This document shows positions 36,804 to 50,937 of a stretch of DNA of 64,000 bases, in pieces. Position numbers and translations under genes: made by a program. Under the pieces are notes generated by a model that was not told the DNA's origin, did no database searches, and was given only the letters and a program-made list of their open reading frames with translations. The DNA is from Eutypa lata. Its lineage: Eukaryota; Ascomycota; Sordariomycetes; Xylariales; Diatrypaceae. How positions within the stretch are numbered: position 1 is the stretch's first letter; each line of letters opens with the position of its first letter. The stretch spans positions 1,178,001 through 1,242,000 of the forward strand of contig JAKULF010000013.1 in the NCBI GenBank assembly GCA_022661535.1. Reading direction: 5' to 3'.

Positions 36804-37931
36804 ATGGAGGATGCTATCCATTGGAGGGAGGAACAGCAACAAAATACAAAGTATCGTGCCTCATGTGATGCCTGCAATGAGGCTAAGGTTCGTTGCAGTC
36901 GGACCAAACCGACCTGTGCTAGATGCCAGAAGTCACGGGTAGTTTGTATTTACGGGCTCTCGCGCCGGTCACATAGGACTGCAGCTCGCATCGGGTGTTC
37001 AATACCGCGGCAGCAGCAGCAACAGCAGCAGCAACAAGAGAAAGAAGATCGGCAACCCTTGAACAGCCTATCCAGCTCAGATATCACCTTACCAATCGAG
37101 GGTATACAACTTTCCAGCAGTAGCACCCAAAGCGATTATGCAACACCAAATCTGTCCGTTGATTTCTCTGACATCAACTTTGACCTCAGCATGATTACAT
37201 CACCCACCTCGGCAAACTCTCTGATGAACTCCGCGCTTCAAGATCTAAGCAAAGACTCCGAACTTGGACTCAATGCCTCACATCTCCCTGAACTCGCCCT
37301 GGACTTCTCCTTCAGCAGCACCGGGGTCGATCTAGGATTTTCCAATAGTGACCCGGGCTCCTGGGGCATGCCTCGTGGAGATTCTGCAACTCGCGGCTAC
37401 ACTACGGAGTCTTGCAGCTCCCGCATTGTCACAAGATTGGCCTCAACCACGCTCCTTCTGAATGCCAGGAGAATTTCCTTAGATGTCCACCTGTCTCAGC
37501 TCAAAGATGCAACCAATTTTGCCGAAGAGTGTCTCGGGGCCGTCAGCTCAGACTGGGACGAGTTGTCACCACTAGCCCTCAGTCTTCTTATCGGATCTAT
37601 CATCGTAGGGTTCGAGCGATCACTAGAAGAGATAGAAAGCGCCAGAGACTCCCAGGCCAGCTCTCCGCCACAGACGATAGGCGCGGAGGTTGTTGTGCAG
37701 CCGCAGTTTTCTTGGGGCGCACTGCAGATCGACAACAAGGACGAGCTGGTGTTATTTAAGCGGCATATGTGGCTAATGCAATTCCAGCGCTTGGATGGGG
37801 TGTTGCAGAATCTCCAAAGCCGCGTCAAAAATATGGACCATGAGCAGATGGACCAGGCTACGGCGCAGAAGATCTTAGCTTTGAACCATGTTCGCCTATG
37901 GTTAGAGCAGCAGGTGCAGTTAGTAAGATAA
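36804..37931 (+). CDS. AflR-like Zn2Cys6 transcription factor
   Basis: A single open frame of 375 residues. Cys residues 21-48 fit C-x2-C-x6-C-x6-C-x2-C-x6-C exactly (CDACNEAKVRC, then CARCQKSRVVC). The cluster is followed by YGLSRRSHR, the basic linker typical of AflR-type regulators of fungal secondary metabolite clusters. A poly-Gln run encoded by a CAG repeat (about residues 70-78) and a Ser-rich middle come next. The C-terminal half (e.g. LDVHLSQLKDATNFAEECLG) resembles the AflR regulatory domain. These proteins bind palindromic CG-containing sites in cluster promoters. Coding sequence ends only about 15 bases before a RIP block, so the 3' UTR must lie in degraded DNA. A lost 3' exon cannot be excluded, but the length is acceptable for the family. 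Confidence 0.88.
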   Translation: MEDAIHWREEQQQNTKYRASCDACNEAKVRCSRTKPTCARCQKSRVVCIYGLSRRSHRTAARIGCSIPRQQQQQQQQQEKEDRQPLNSLSSSDITLPIEGIQLSSSSTQSDYATPNLSVDFSDINFDLSMITSPTSANSLMNSALQDLSKDSELGLNASHLPELALDFSFSSTGVDLGFSNSDPGSWGMPRGDSATRGYTTESCSSRIVTRLASTTLLLNARRISLDVHLSQLKDATNFAEECLGAVSSDWDELSPLALSLLIGSIIVGFERSLEEIESARDSQASSPPQTIGAEVVVQPQFSWGALQIDNKDELVLFKRHMWLMQFQRLDGVLQNLQSRVKNMDHEQMDQATAQKILALNHVRLWLEQQVQLVR

Positions 37932-38689
37932 AGGTTTTCTTTAGCGTTAAATTCACCTTGATAATATAAATAATATATTGTAGTTAAATATAATTATTAA
38001 GCTTTAAAAAAGAAATAATTTTATGTTTAAAATGCATAAATTATATATAAATCTTTTATTTATTTATTAATAAATTATAAATAAATTAAATTAAAAATAA
38101 AATATAAATAAATTAAATTATTAAAACTTATTACGTATAAATTAATTTAAAAATATAATATAATATAAAAACGTTAAATATAAATTTATATTATTTTTAA
38201 AACTTAATAAAATTATAAAATTATAATTTATTTTTATTAAATTTATTTTTTAATTATAAAAATATTTTTTTAAAATATTTTAATTAAAATATATAAATTT
38301 ATATTTTTAAAATAAAATTATATATATATATATATAATATTATACGTAATTATAAATAATATAATAATTTTATTATTATTTATAAATATAAAATTTATAT
38401 TAATTTTTTTTACTTAATTAAAAATGATTTTAATTAAAGGTTATTTTATTTTAAATTTAAATTATTAAATTATATTATTAATCACGTTATTAAATATTTA
38501 ATAAATATATTAATTTTTAATTATAAACTTTTAAATTTTTTTATATTTAATTATAATTTAATATATTTATTTTAAAAACATTATATATATTTTATAATTA
38601 TAATTAATTAAATATAATATTTTCGATTTATATAATTATTTTTTTAAAATTTATTAATTATATTTAAAATTTATAAATTATTTATTATA

Positions 38690-40560
38690 TTTAAAAGATA
38701 TTTTTATTTTAACGTTTTTCGAAATTAATCGTAAAATTTAAAGTAAAATTAAAGTTAATATAAATAACGAATATTAATAAATATATTTTTTACGAATTAA
38801 TAAAATTTAAATCGATAAAAACTTAATATTAAATTAATTTAAAGTTAATTAACGTTAATCTTTTAATTAATTTTAAAAAAGATTTAATATTTTAATTAAA
38901 TATATTTTTTAAGTTTTATAAATTATTTAACTTTAATTATTTATAATTTATAACTTTTAAATTTATAAATTTATAATTTATAAACTTATTTCATAAACGA
39001 TTTTAATAAGTAAAGTAATTTTTAATTTAATTAAATAAGCGATTTTTCGTTTTTAATTAAATTAAATAAAAGGCTTTTTTTAATTAATATTTTTTAATAA
39101 TTTATAATATTTTTAAAATAAATTCGTAATATTTTTAAAAGATTTTATTTATATTATATAATATAAAAATAACTTAAAAAATAATTTTATATTTATTTTA
39201 AATAAATAAAGATTTAAGTTTTTAATACGGTTAATTAAATTAATTAAAAATAAATAATCTTTTAATTATTTTTATTTTTAATAAATAATTTTATTTTATT
39301 TTTTTATTTTATTTATTAAAATCGTTAATAAAATAAATTTATAAATTATAAAATAACTTTATAACTTTTAAATTTATAATTATAAATAATTATAATAATT
39401 ATATAATAATAATAATTAAATAATTTATAAATTTATTTTATAATTATTTTATAATTATATATAAATAATTATAATAATTTTAAATTTATAACTTTTAAAT
39501 TTATAAATATAAATAATTATAATAATTAACGATAATTATAATAATTAACGAAAGTTATAATAATTAATAAAAATAATAAAAATTAAAAATAATTATAATA
39601 ATTATTATAAATAATAATAATTATATAATAATAATAATTAAATAATTAATAAATTTATTTTATATTATAACTTTTAAATTTATAATGTATTTATAATTAT
39701 ATATAAATAATTATAATAATAAACGATAATGATAATAATTAACGAAAATAATAACGATAATAATAATAATTTATAAATTTATTTTATAATTTATATTTAA
39801 AAGTTTAATTATTTAAACTTAAAAATTATAAATTTATAATCTTTAATTATACGATAATAAAAATTATATAAAAATAATTATAATAATTAAATAATTATAA
39901 TAATTAAATAATTATAATTTATAAATTTATATATTATAATTTAAGTTTTAATTATTTATATATTTAAAGTTTTTAAATTTATAATTTATAAAATTATTAA
40001 TTATTTATAAGTTATTATTTAAATTTAATTATTAATTATTTTTAAATTTATAAATTTATAATTATATATAAATAATTATAAATAATTATAATAATTATAT
40101 AAAAATAATTTATAAATTTATAAACTTAAAGCTTAAATTATTTAATAATTTCTTTAAAATAATATAATTAAATAATAATAATTTTAATTATTTATTTAAA
40201 TTTTAATTAATTATATATATAAAAATAAAATAAAATAAAAAGTTTTTATTTTAATAATTAATATAAAAAGTATATAATATAATAATTAAACTTATAAAAT
40301 TCGTAAAGTTTAAAGTTTAAATTTTATATAAAGTAAAAAAGATAATTATTTTTTTTATTTTTAAATATTTTTATATAAATTTAATTTTCGATTTTAAATT
40401 TAAATTAACTTATTATAAGTAATTGAAAATTTAAAATTAAAAGCGTATTTTATTATAAATATTATTATTTATTTATATAAAATATAACCTTTAAATTAAT
40501 AAATATTAATATTTATAAAGTAAAGACTTTTTCGTTTAAAAATTAAAGAAAAAGTTTTAA
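38690..40560 (+). repeat. dispersed RIPped repeat, copy 1
   Basis: The left end reads TTTAAAAGATATTTTTATTTTA. A shared core around 38880-38960 (ATTAATTTTAAAAAAGATTT then TTTTTTAAGTTTTATAA) and a shared right part near 40300-40500 (AATTTTCGATTTTAAATT, GCGTATTTTATTATAAAT) identify it with the copies at 42405, 53095 and 62070. The boundaries are approximate. Confidence 0.75.
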
Positions 40561-41394
40561 AGTTTATTTATAAACGTAAAATTATATCGTTTTATATTAA
40601 AATAATACAACCTTTTTAAAATTTATAAATTTAAATTATTTAATTATTAATAATTTAAATAATATTATATTTATTATTTATTTAATTTTTAATTAAAAAA
40701 ATTAAATAATAATAAAATTTATAATTTATAAATTTAATCTTTTATTATTATTATATTTAAAAAAAACGATATGATTTTTTGGTTTATAAATACGTTTTAA
40801 AAATTAATTTTATTTTTAAATAAAAACTTTTTATTACGTAATAAAAGTTATCGTAACGAATTTTATAAAATTTATTAAATTATAAAAGAAATATAATAAT
40901 TAATTTACTTTTTAACGTTAAAATAAATAAAGTATTTATAATAATTATATAATATATATATAAATTTTAAGTTATTCTTTTATTATTACTTTACGTAATA
41001 TTTATAATAATAAAAATAAAAAAGTTATAATAATGTTATTTAAATATATTAAAATAAAAATTATTTTTTATAATAATAAATATTATATTTATATATATAA
41101 ATAAATAATTATAATTTAAATATTTAATATTTAAATAATTTAATTTATTTTTATTTATTTATATTTGATTATAATTATTTAACTTTTATATAATACGTTT
41201 AATTTTAATATCTTTATTTAATTTAAATAAAATATAAAAATAATTTATATAAATAATAATAAAAATAAAATAATATATTATAAATATAATTAAATATTAA
41301 TAAAAATAATATAATTTAATATATTTTTAATATAAATTAATTAATGTTTTAATATTTATATTAATATTTATATAAAGAAATATATTTAATTATA

Positions 41395-41590
41395 AAAATG
41401 TAATTATTTAAAATACGTAATTTATAATTACGTAACGATTTATTAACGTTAAAATATATAAAATGCTTTTTTTTAATTAATTAAAATCGTTAATTAAAAA
41501 TAATTTATTATATTTATTTTTCGAAATTATTTTATTATTATTTAATAATTACGTTATAAATTTATAATTATTTTTATATTTATAACCTTT
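41395..41590 (+). repeat. shared ~190-bp RIPped fragment, copy a
   Basis: Starts TGTAATTATTTAAAATACG and ends near TAATTACGTTATAAATTTA. It is repeated at 54460-54640 in the same orientation and at 61690-61870 in the opposite one. Confidence 0.65.
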
Positions 41591-42404
41591 TTAATTTTAT
41601 ATTTAATTATTAACGTAATAATTAATAAAAAAGAATTTATACGAAAACAAAAAACTTTTATAATTAAAAGAATTAAAAACGAATTATAAAATTATATTAT
41701 TAAATCGTTAAATAAAAATTATTACGAAAACGATAACGAAAATATTAAATTATAAAATTAATTTTATAAAAACGTAAATCCTTTAATTAATTATCGTTTT
41801 ATTAATAATTTTTAATTTATATTTAACGAAAAAATATAAATATTATTAAAAATATTATAAAAAAAACAAATAACGAAATAAATTTAAATCGTTAAAAAAA
41901 ATATTTAATTTTATAAAAAATAAAAAATAAAGTTAAATATAAATAATTTATACGATAAATTATAAATTAATATATTATTACGAAATTACTTAATAATTTA
42001 AAATCATTAAAATTAAATTAATTGACTTTTTATTAATAAATTTATAATTTAAAAACGAAAAAATTAAATTACGTTTATTATTAAAATTAATAAAATTAAA
42101 AAGTTAAAAAAGAATTTATATATATATATTAAATTATTAATTATATAAATAATACTTTTCGAACGAAATAATAAATATATTATAATAATATATAAAAGAT
42201 TATCGTAAATATAAAATTAATCGATTTATAAACTTTTATTAAAAAAAGTTACGTTAATTTTAATTATATTAATTAAATATTTTAAAATATTTTTAAAAAA
42301 CTTAAATAAAATAATAAATTATTAATAAATTATTTTATTACGTAATGAATATATTTATTTAATATATAAAATTTAATTTTTAATTTTTAAAAATAATAAT
42401 AATT

Positions 42405-44420
42405 AATTATATTTAAAAGATATTTTTATTTTAATGTTTTTCGAAATTAATTGTAAAATTTAAAATAAAATTAAAGTTAATACAAATAGCGAATATTAAT
42501 AATAATACCCTTTTAAAATTAATTAAATTTATATCGATAAAGATTTAATATTAAATTAATTCGAAATTAATTAACGTTAATTTTTTAATTAATTTTAAAA
42601 AAGATTTAATATTTTAATTAAATATATTTTTTAAGTTTTATAAGTTATTTAATTTTAATTATTTATAATTTATAACTTTTAAATTTATAAATTTATAAAC
42701 TTATAATATATAAACTTATTTTATAACTTTTAAATTTATAAATTTATAACTTATAAATTTACTTTATAATTTTTAAACTTATAATTTATAAATTTATAAC
42801 TTATAAATTTATTTTATAACTTTTAAATTTATAATTTATAAATTTATTTTATAATTTATAAATTTATAATTTTTAAATTTATAAATTTATAAACTTATAA
42901 TTATAAATAATTATAATAATTATACGATAATAATAATTAAATAATTTATAAACTTATTTTATAATTAATTTATAATTATAAATAATTATAATAATTATAA
43001 ATTTAAAAATTATAAATAATAATAATTAAATAATTTATAAATTTATTTTATAACGTATAAACTTATAACTTTTAAATTTATAAATATAAGTAATTATAAT
43101 AATTATATAATAATAATAATTATAAAGGTTATAATAATTAATACGAGTTATAATAATTAATGCGAATTATAATAATTAACGTAAGTTATAATAATTAACG
43201 CGAGTTATAATAATTAACGCGAGTTATAATAATTAACGCGAGTTATAATAATTAACGAAAGTAATAACAATTATACGATAATAATAATTAAATAATTAAT
43301 AAATTTATTTTATATTATAATTTTTAAACTTATAATTAACTTATAATTATATATAAATAATTATAATAATTATAAATAATTATAATAATTAACGATAATT
43401 ATAATAATTAACGAAAGTAATAATAATTATACGATAATAATAATAACTTATAAACTTATTTTATAACTTATATTTAAAACTTTAATTATTTATAAACTTA
43501 AAAGTTATAAATTATTAACTTATAAACTTATTAATTACTTATTAATTATTTTTCGAATTTAATTATTAATTATTTTATAAACTTATAAATTTATAATTAT
43601 ATATAAATAATTATAATTATAAATAATTATAATAATTATAAGTAATTATAATAATTATAAATAATTATAATAATTATATAAAAGTGATTTATAAACTTAT
43701 AACTTTATAAGTTATAAACTTATAAACTTAAAGCTTTAATTATTTAAGAATTTAAGTTATTAATAAAAAATTATTATAATCTTTATATTATATTATACGT
43801 ATTTTAATTATTTATTTACTTATATTTATATAATATAAAGTTCGAAGTTATAATAATTATTTTATTAATAATTTAAACTTTTTTAAAATAATGTAATTAA
43901 ATAATATAATTAAATAATAATAACTTTAATTATTTATTTAACTTTTAATTAATTAACTTAATTATAAATCGATTAAATTTACGTATAAATATAAAATTAA
44001 TTATATATATAAAAATAAAATATAAAATTTTTATATAATAATTAATATAACTCGTAATATAAAAAGCTTATAATATAATAATTAAATCGATAAAATTCAT
44101 AATACGTAACAATAAATCTTTAAAACTTAAAGTTTAAATTTCGTATAAAATAAAAAAAATAAAAAAAATAATTATTTTTTTATTTTTAAATAATTTTATA
44201 CGAATTTAATTTTCGGTTTTAAATTTAAATTAACTTATTATAATTAATTCGAAATCGAAAATTAAAAATGTATTTTATTATAAATGTTATTATTTATATA
44301 TATAAAATATAACTTTTAAATTAACGAATGTTATTATTTACGAAATAAAATTTTATTAATTTTAAAAATTAAAAAAAAAATTCTCGAAACTTATAAAAAG
44401 CCGTATTTTTTTTATATTAT
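42405..44420 (+). repeat. dispersed RIPped repeat, copy 2
   Basis: The longest copy. Same left end and core as copy 1, with the 19-bp tandem array (43128-43260) inside and the same right part near 44090-44340 (TTATACGAATTTAATTTTCG, TTATAAATGTTATTATTTAT). Relative to copy 1 most differences are transitions, consistent with independent RIP. Confidence 0.75.
43128..43260. repeat. 19-bp tandem array, seven units
   Basis: Seven contiguous 19-base units of the form GTTATAATAATTAACGCGA tile 43128-43260 with no gap. Three central units (43185-43241) are identical. Degenerate units of the same motif occur at about 39514-39580 and 53655-53690 in the other copies of the host repeat. Confidence 0.92.
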
Positions 44421-47400
44421 AACGAGTAATAAAATTTTATATTATATTTATTATCGTTTATAATTTATATTAAAAATAAAGTTATTAAAATATAAAATTA
44501 TTTTAAAAAAGTTTTTTTAAATAATTATAAAAAGTAATCGTATTTAAATTATTTAACGAAAAAGTTAAATTTAAAAATTAAATAAAAAAAACGATTATAT
44601 ATTAAAGTTTTTTTTTAACGAAAAAATTAAAGCTTTGTTTTTTTTTTAAATATATTTAAAAAAAGATTTAATTAAAAAAATTAATTAATTATTAAATAAA
44701 TTATAATCGTAATAAATTAAATAAATTAAATAATTAAACGTTATTTTAAAAGTTAAAGTTTATTTATTAAAATTACGATAAAAAATATACGTTTTATTAT
44801 TATTTTTAAAAAAAATAAAAAAATTTATTATATTAATTAAAAAATAAAAACGTTTTTATTAATAAAATAAAACTTTTTTACGATTATTTAATTAATAAAT
44901 TTTAAAAACTTTAATACGAATTTTAAATCGAAAAATAATTTATTAAAATAAACGTATATATTTAATTTATTTCGATATAAATTTTAAAAACGATCGAAAT
45001 AAATTTATCGTTTAAAAATAAAATAATTATATATTTAAAAAATAAATTAATTCTTAATTAAATTTAAATAAATTTAAATATAAAAACTTAAATTAATATT
45101 TATAATTAATAATTCATTTAAAAACGAAAATTATAATTAATAATTATAATTTAATTTATTTTTATTAAAATTAATAAAACTTTTATTAAATATTACGAAA
45201 CGTTTAAAATTTAAACGAAAATAATAAATGTTTAAAAAAACGTTTATAAATTTTATTAACTTTTTTTTATAATTTAACGTAATCGTAAAACGTTAAACCT
45301 TTTATTATATAAATTAAATATAAAACGTTTAAATATAATTTTAAATATAATTATTTATTAATAAGTTTTTAACGATTTAAAAAAAAATTAACGATAAAAG
45401 ATTAATCGAATTCGTTTTTATTAATAAAACGATTTATAAAATAATCGAAATATTTTTAAATTTAATAAAAATAATAAATAAAAAATAATAATTTTATCGA
45501 AATATTTAACGAAATTTCGTAACGTATATTTTAAATAAAAAACGATAAAATTTTTAATATTAAACGAAATTAAATATATTATTAACTTTATATTAAAATA
45601 ATTTTTAATTACGAAATTTATTTATTTTATATTAAAACGTTAATAATAAATATTTAAAAAATATTTATAAAAATATTTTTATATAAAACGAATTCGAAAA
45701 TTTAAATTAAATATAATTATTTTAATATTATTTATTTTAAAAAAATAATAATATCGTATAACTTTATATTAATTATTAAACGTTAAATAAAGTTATAATT
45801 AAAAATCGTTATTTTTTATTTTTTATTTTTAAAATAATAAATCGATTAAACTTTATAAAAGTTTGTTTTTAAAATTAAATTTAAAAAATATATATTATTA
45901 TATTTAAATTAAAAAAAAACGACAAATAAAAAATCGATTTTTAAATACGTTACGATTAATTTAAATATATAATTATATTTATTAAATTAATAAACGTTTT
46001 AATTATATTTTAAAGTTATATATATAAAGTTTTAACGAAATTAATAAATAAAATTTATATAATATATTTAAACGATATTATAATTTTTTTTTAAATAAAA
46101 GAAATATATAATTTATTTTCGTATAATTTATAAACGATTAAAAAATTATTAACTTTTTATAAAATTATTTAAATATAAATTCTTTTAATAAAAAATTTCT
46201 TTTTTAAAATATATTAAAAATAAAAAAAAAACTATAAATAAATTTTTAACGAATAATTATTATATAAATATAATTATATTTTAATTTCGAAAAAATATAA
46301 TTTTTTTTAAAAGAATTTATAAATTTTTATAAAAAAGTTTATTTTTAATTATTTAAAAGTTATTATTTCGATTATTTAAAAGTTATTATTTTGATTATAA
46401 TTTTATTAAAAAAATTAAATAATAAACGTTTTATTAATTAAAAAATATTCGTAAAACTTATAAAAATTTATAAATAACTTTTATAACGACGATTATACTT
46501 TAATATTAAAATTATATAAAAATTATAAAAATAAAAATTAACGTTTTTTTAAAAATTATTTTAAAAGTTTTATCGTAAAATATAACGTTAATTAATATAA
46601 AAACGAAATAAAAAATTAATTAATAAAAATTATTAATTATAATAAAAAATTTAAAATATTAATATTATTTTTTAAAAAATACGAAATAAAAGTTTATAAT
46701 ATTTATAAATTATAAAATATTTTAAAAAATAATAAAAACTTTAACGAAAAACTTTTAAAAATAATTAATTTAATAAATATATTAATTGATTTAATTTAAT
46801 TTTAATTTATAATATTAATTTAAATTAATAATTAAATTAAATATTAAAATTAATTTATTACGAAAATATATATTTTATTTTTACGAAAAAACTTTATTTT
46901 ATAAAAAATCTTTTATTAAAATAAAATAAATATTAATTAAATAAAATTATAATTAATATAATTATTAACGTATAAAATAATTAATTTAAAATATATAAAA
47001 TACTTTAATTATTAATAATTTAATAAAATATTAAATAATTATTAATTAAATAACGAATATAAAAATAAAAAAAAAACTTTTATTTTATATTATAATAAAA
47101 TTAAATATTTAATAAATATAAATAACTTTAAAAAATTAATTAAAATTAAATTATTAAATTAAAATAATAATTTAAAAAAAATAAAATTATTTTTTTAAAT
47201 TATATTTTTTTAACGAAAAAATTAATTAAAAAAAACGTTTAAATATTAAAAACGTTTCGATTTTTTTATAAATAAATTTAAACTTTTTAAAATAAAAATT
47301 TAAATTTTTAAACTTTAATTAAAATAATTTATAAACGTTTAAATATTCGAAATAATTATTAAATAAACGATAAAAACATTTTGTTTTTTAAAAATCGATT

Positions 47401-47816
47401 TATTATTTTAACGTAATTTATTTTTATTATATTTTATTAATTATTTTATAATTTTTTAATTAATTAAAATATTAAATTTTATTTTAAACTTTTATATTTT
47501 TAACGTTATTATATAATCGTTTTAAGTTTTTTTTAATTGTATTTTTTTTAATTATTAATATATTATATATTTTATCTTTTAATATTAATTATTAAGTTTT
47601 TTATTCGGTTATCGTTAAGCATTATTACATAGCTCGCGAAAAGCTAATTAATGCGTAGATCTGTGGCGTACGCGTTAGTTCGTGGCGGTGGTGGCGTCGA
47701 CATCTAATCTAGATAATCTTATCGATTAAGATCCGTATGTAGTTAAAGCACTTATACCTACCTACAGACCTACAGACCTACCTACAGACCTAGGTGGTCA
47801 ACAGCACTACTACTTA

Positions 47817-47876
47817 GCTGTACGGAGCTGTACGGAGCTGTACGGAGCTGTACGAAGCTGTACGGAGCTGTACGGA
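47817..47876. repeat. 10-bp tandem array (GCTGTACGGA)n
   Basis: Six units of GCTGTACGGA, one with G to A, are followed by diverged units to about 47903. Each unit contains the palindrome GTAC. Confidence 0.9.
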
Positions 47877-47892
47877 TGCGGAGCTGGCTATA

Positions 47893-48126
47893 CGGAGCTG
47901 TACAGGTAGCTTCAAGGTGCGCCGAGGAGCGGATAGGAGCTGCGAAGCAGCTACTATCCGCTCCGACCAACAACTTAAGTAGGTAGGTCGAAGGTAGGTA
48001 GGTAGGTAGGTAAGTTGTACGGAGCCGTACGGAGCTGTACAAGTGGCTTCAAGGTGCACCGAGGAGCGGATAGAAGCTGCGAAGCAGCTACTATCCGCTC
48101 CGACCAACAACTTAAGTAGGTAGGTT
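47893..48126. repeat. two 137-bp-period units each with a perfect hairpin
   Basis: Unit 1 starts at 47893, unit 2 at 48030. Both contain AGCTTCAAGG/GGCTTCAAGG, then a 39-base inverted repeat (47926-47964 and 48063-48101). In it GGAGCGGATAG pairs with CTATCCGCTCC and, inside an A/G-A mismatch, AGCTGC pairs with GCAGCT around a GAA loop. The stem is conserved between the units; the only change in it is at the unpaired position. Confidence 0.9.
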
Positions 48127-50937
48127 AAAGATAAGTATGTAAGTTGAAGATAAGTCGTTAAAAGGTAAATATAGGTTTTATAAAGATAAATATCCTTATC
48201 GATAAGCGTTATCGAGCAAAATAACGTATTTATAAAATAAATTAACCTTTATTTATACATTAACTTTTAAATAACTTGCGAAATAAACGATAACGTTAAT
48301 TAATTTATAATATAATAATAATTTTAAAATAAAATATATAAAAGATTAATATATAATAAAATTATTAAATTAAAAGTTTTATTAAAAAAATATATTAATT
48401 AATATATAAATATATATAAAATTATATATTATTTATTAAAAAATTAAAAAATTATAATATAAATTATATAAAGCTTTATAATTTTTATTTTTATTAAATT
48501 AATTATTTTAAATTTTTTAAAAATATTATAAATTATAAAAATAAATCATTTATTAATAAATTTTAATAAAGATTTTATAACGTTAAAAGAATTAATTATT
48601 AATTATTTATTATATTTTATTTTTAAATAAATAAATAAACGAAATATATAAATTAAATTTTTAAAATAAATTTTCGAAAATATTATTATATTAATTAATA
48701 TAATTAAATTAATTTTATTTATAATAATTATTATAATGTATTAATTAAATATTTATCGTTTAAAATATTATATAAATATTATTTAAAAATAATAAAATAA
48801 ATATTAAATCGAATTAAATTAAAAGTTTTAAAAAAGAAAATTAAATATAAAATTTAAAGTTTAATAATAAATATATATTTATTAAAAAAAGTTATTAAAA
48901 TATAAAAAAGTAATATAATAAACGTTATATTTTTAAAAAATTTAAAAAAAAAATAAAATAATAATATTATTTATTAAAAACTTTCGATTTAAAAATAATA
49001 TAAAATTAACGTTTATATATATTTAAATTAAAATAATTAAACGAATTAATAATTAAACGTATTACGTTTATATATTCATAAAATATTAATAAATTTATAA
49101 CGTTTTTTTTAAATTTTTTTAAAGATTTAATAAAATTAATAAAATATTATTATTAAATTTAAAAAATAAATAAAATAAAGAAATAATAAAAAATATAATT
49201 TAATATCGAAATAATTAAAAATTAAAAAAATCTTTTATTAAATAAAGAAATAATTAATAAAATATAATATTAACGAAATAAATTTAAAATTTAACGAATA
49301 ATATAAATTAATTTAAATTTAAAGCTTTATAATAAAAAGTTAACGAAAAAACGTTAATTAAGAATTATAAAAAACTTATTAATTAATATTTAAACTTTAA
49401 AGTTTTTAAATAACGAAAAGATTATAATTTAATTATAATAATAATAATACGTTTAATTTTTAAAATATTAAAAATAATTCTTTTTATAAGTTTTATAAAA
49501 AGCGAAAATAACTTAATAAAAAACGATTAAATAATAATTATATTTTATTACTTTAAGTTTTAAAATTAAATTAATAATAATTTCGTTTTTAATATAATAA
49601 ATATTAATTATAAAATTCGTAATTAATTAAATCGAATTATATAAAATAATCGAAATTAAATTTATAATTAATTATATAAAAATTATTAAAAAAATAAAAA
49701 AAAACTTATAAAAAGATATATTTTTTTATTTTTAATATAATAAACGTAACGTAAGTTATTAATTATTATAAAATTAACGATATAACGAATTAAAAAATTA
49801 AAATAAAGAAAATATATAATATTAATAAAGTTTATTTAAAAATATTTTCGAAATTTAATTTGTTAATAGAATTAATTTAAATGGAATAATTATTTTATTT
49901 TATTTATTTTTTAAAAGTATAAATTTAATAAAATTTATTATAAAAAAAAATATTAAAACGATAAAAGTTTAACGATTAAAAATTAAAGAAAATATAATAA
50001 ATATTATTATAATTAACGAAAAACGATAAATAAACGATAAAAAAATAATAAATAAAAAACGATATTATAAAGAAAATAAAATAATATTATAAATTTTTTT
50101 AAAAAAAAGAATTTATTTTTAAAAAACGCGATTTAAAAATAAACGTATAAAGATTTAAGCGTTAATTATTCGTTACTTTATATATAAGCTTTAAAATATA
50201 TATTTAATACTTTTTACTTTTTTATTTCGTTATTATTTCGTTATAAGTTTATTAAATTTATAAAAATTATAACGTTTATTTTTTTAATTTTTAAATAATA
50301 CGTAATAAATAATAAATTTAATTTTATAAATTTATATAAAAGTTCGAAATATAATATTTAATAAAATTTAAAATTATTTTTTATAATTCGAATTATATAT
50401 AAAATAACGAATAATTAACGTTTAAATTTACTTTATATATTAAGTTTTTTTTAATAAATTATATTTTATATATTTATTAAGCTTAATATAAAAAAATCTT
50501 TATAAATTTTAAATTTTAATTAAAAAAAGCTTAATTTAATTTAATAATTTTAAGCTTTATATATATTAAAAACGAGGTTTTTTTTATATAAATTAATTTT
50601 TATTCCTTTTACGTATTACTTAATAATTAATTAATAAAAATATATATAAAGAAATTAATTAAATTATAATATTTTTAATTAAATAACGAATATAAATATA
50701 TATATATTATTATTATAATTTTTATTATAAGTAATTCTTTTTAAATTTAAACTTAAAGAATTATATATATTAAAGTTATTTTATTTAAACGTTTTTATAA
50801 TTAATATATTATTAATATAATCTTTATTATTTTAAATAAAATCGTTTAAAAATAATATTATATAAAAAAAAACTTAAAACGTTATAATTTTAATAATGTA
50901 ATAAATAATTATAATATATTAAAAAAAAATCGTTTAA

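Larger units (their letters stand above)
37945..47600. mobile_element. RIP-degraded repeat block (9.7 kb)
   Basis: Extremely A+T-rich throughout, with residual C/G mainly in CG. It contains two of the four copies of a dispersed repeat (38690 and 42405), a 19-bp tandem array, and one copy of a roughly 190-bp fragment found again at 54460 and, inverted, at 61690. No open frames survive. It is a graveyard of several repeats, not one recognisable element. Confidence 0.75.
47601..48170. other. non-RIPped island of short tandem repeats between two RIP blocks
   Basis: About 570 bases of near-normal G+C content. It contains a 10-bp array, two 137-bp-period units with perfect hairpins, and TAGG runs. 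Frames of 86 and 98 codons on the minus strand are simple translations of the repeats (APYSS-type periodicity), so I reject them as genes. Confidence 0.7.

Noticed and set aside
43128..43260. Regular array that could suggest a CRISPR
   Set aside because: Units are contiguous at 19 bp with no spacers, and the host is a eukaryote.
47782..48110. Two overlapping minus-strand frames of 86 and 98 codons
   Set aside because: They are translations of 10-bp and 137-bp tandem repeats (periodic APYSS/VQLRT) with no coding style.
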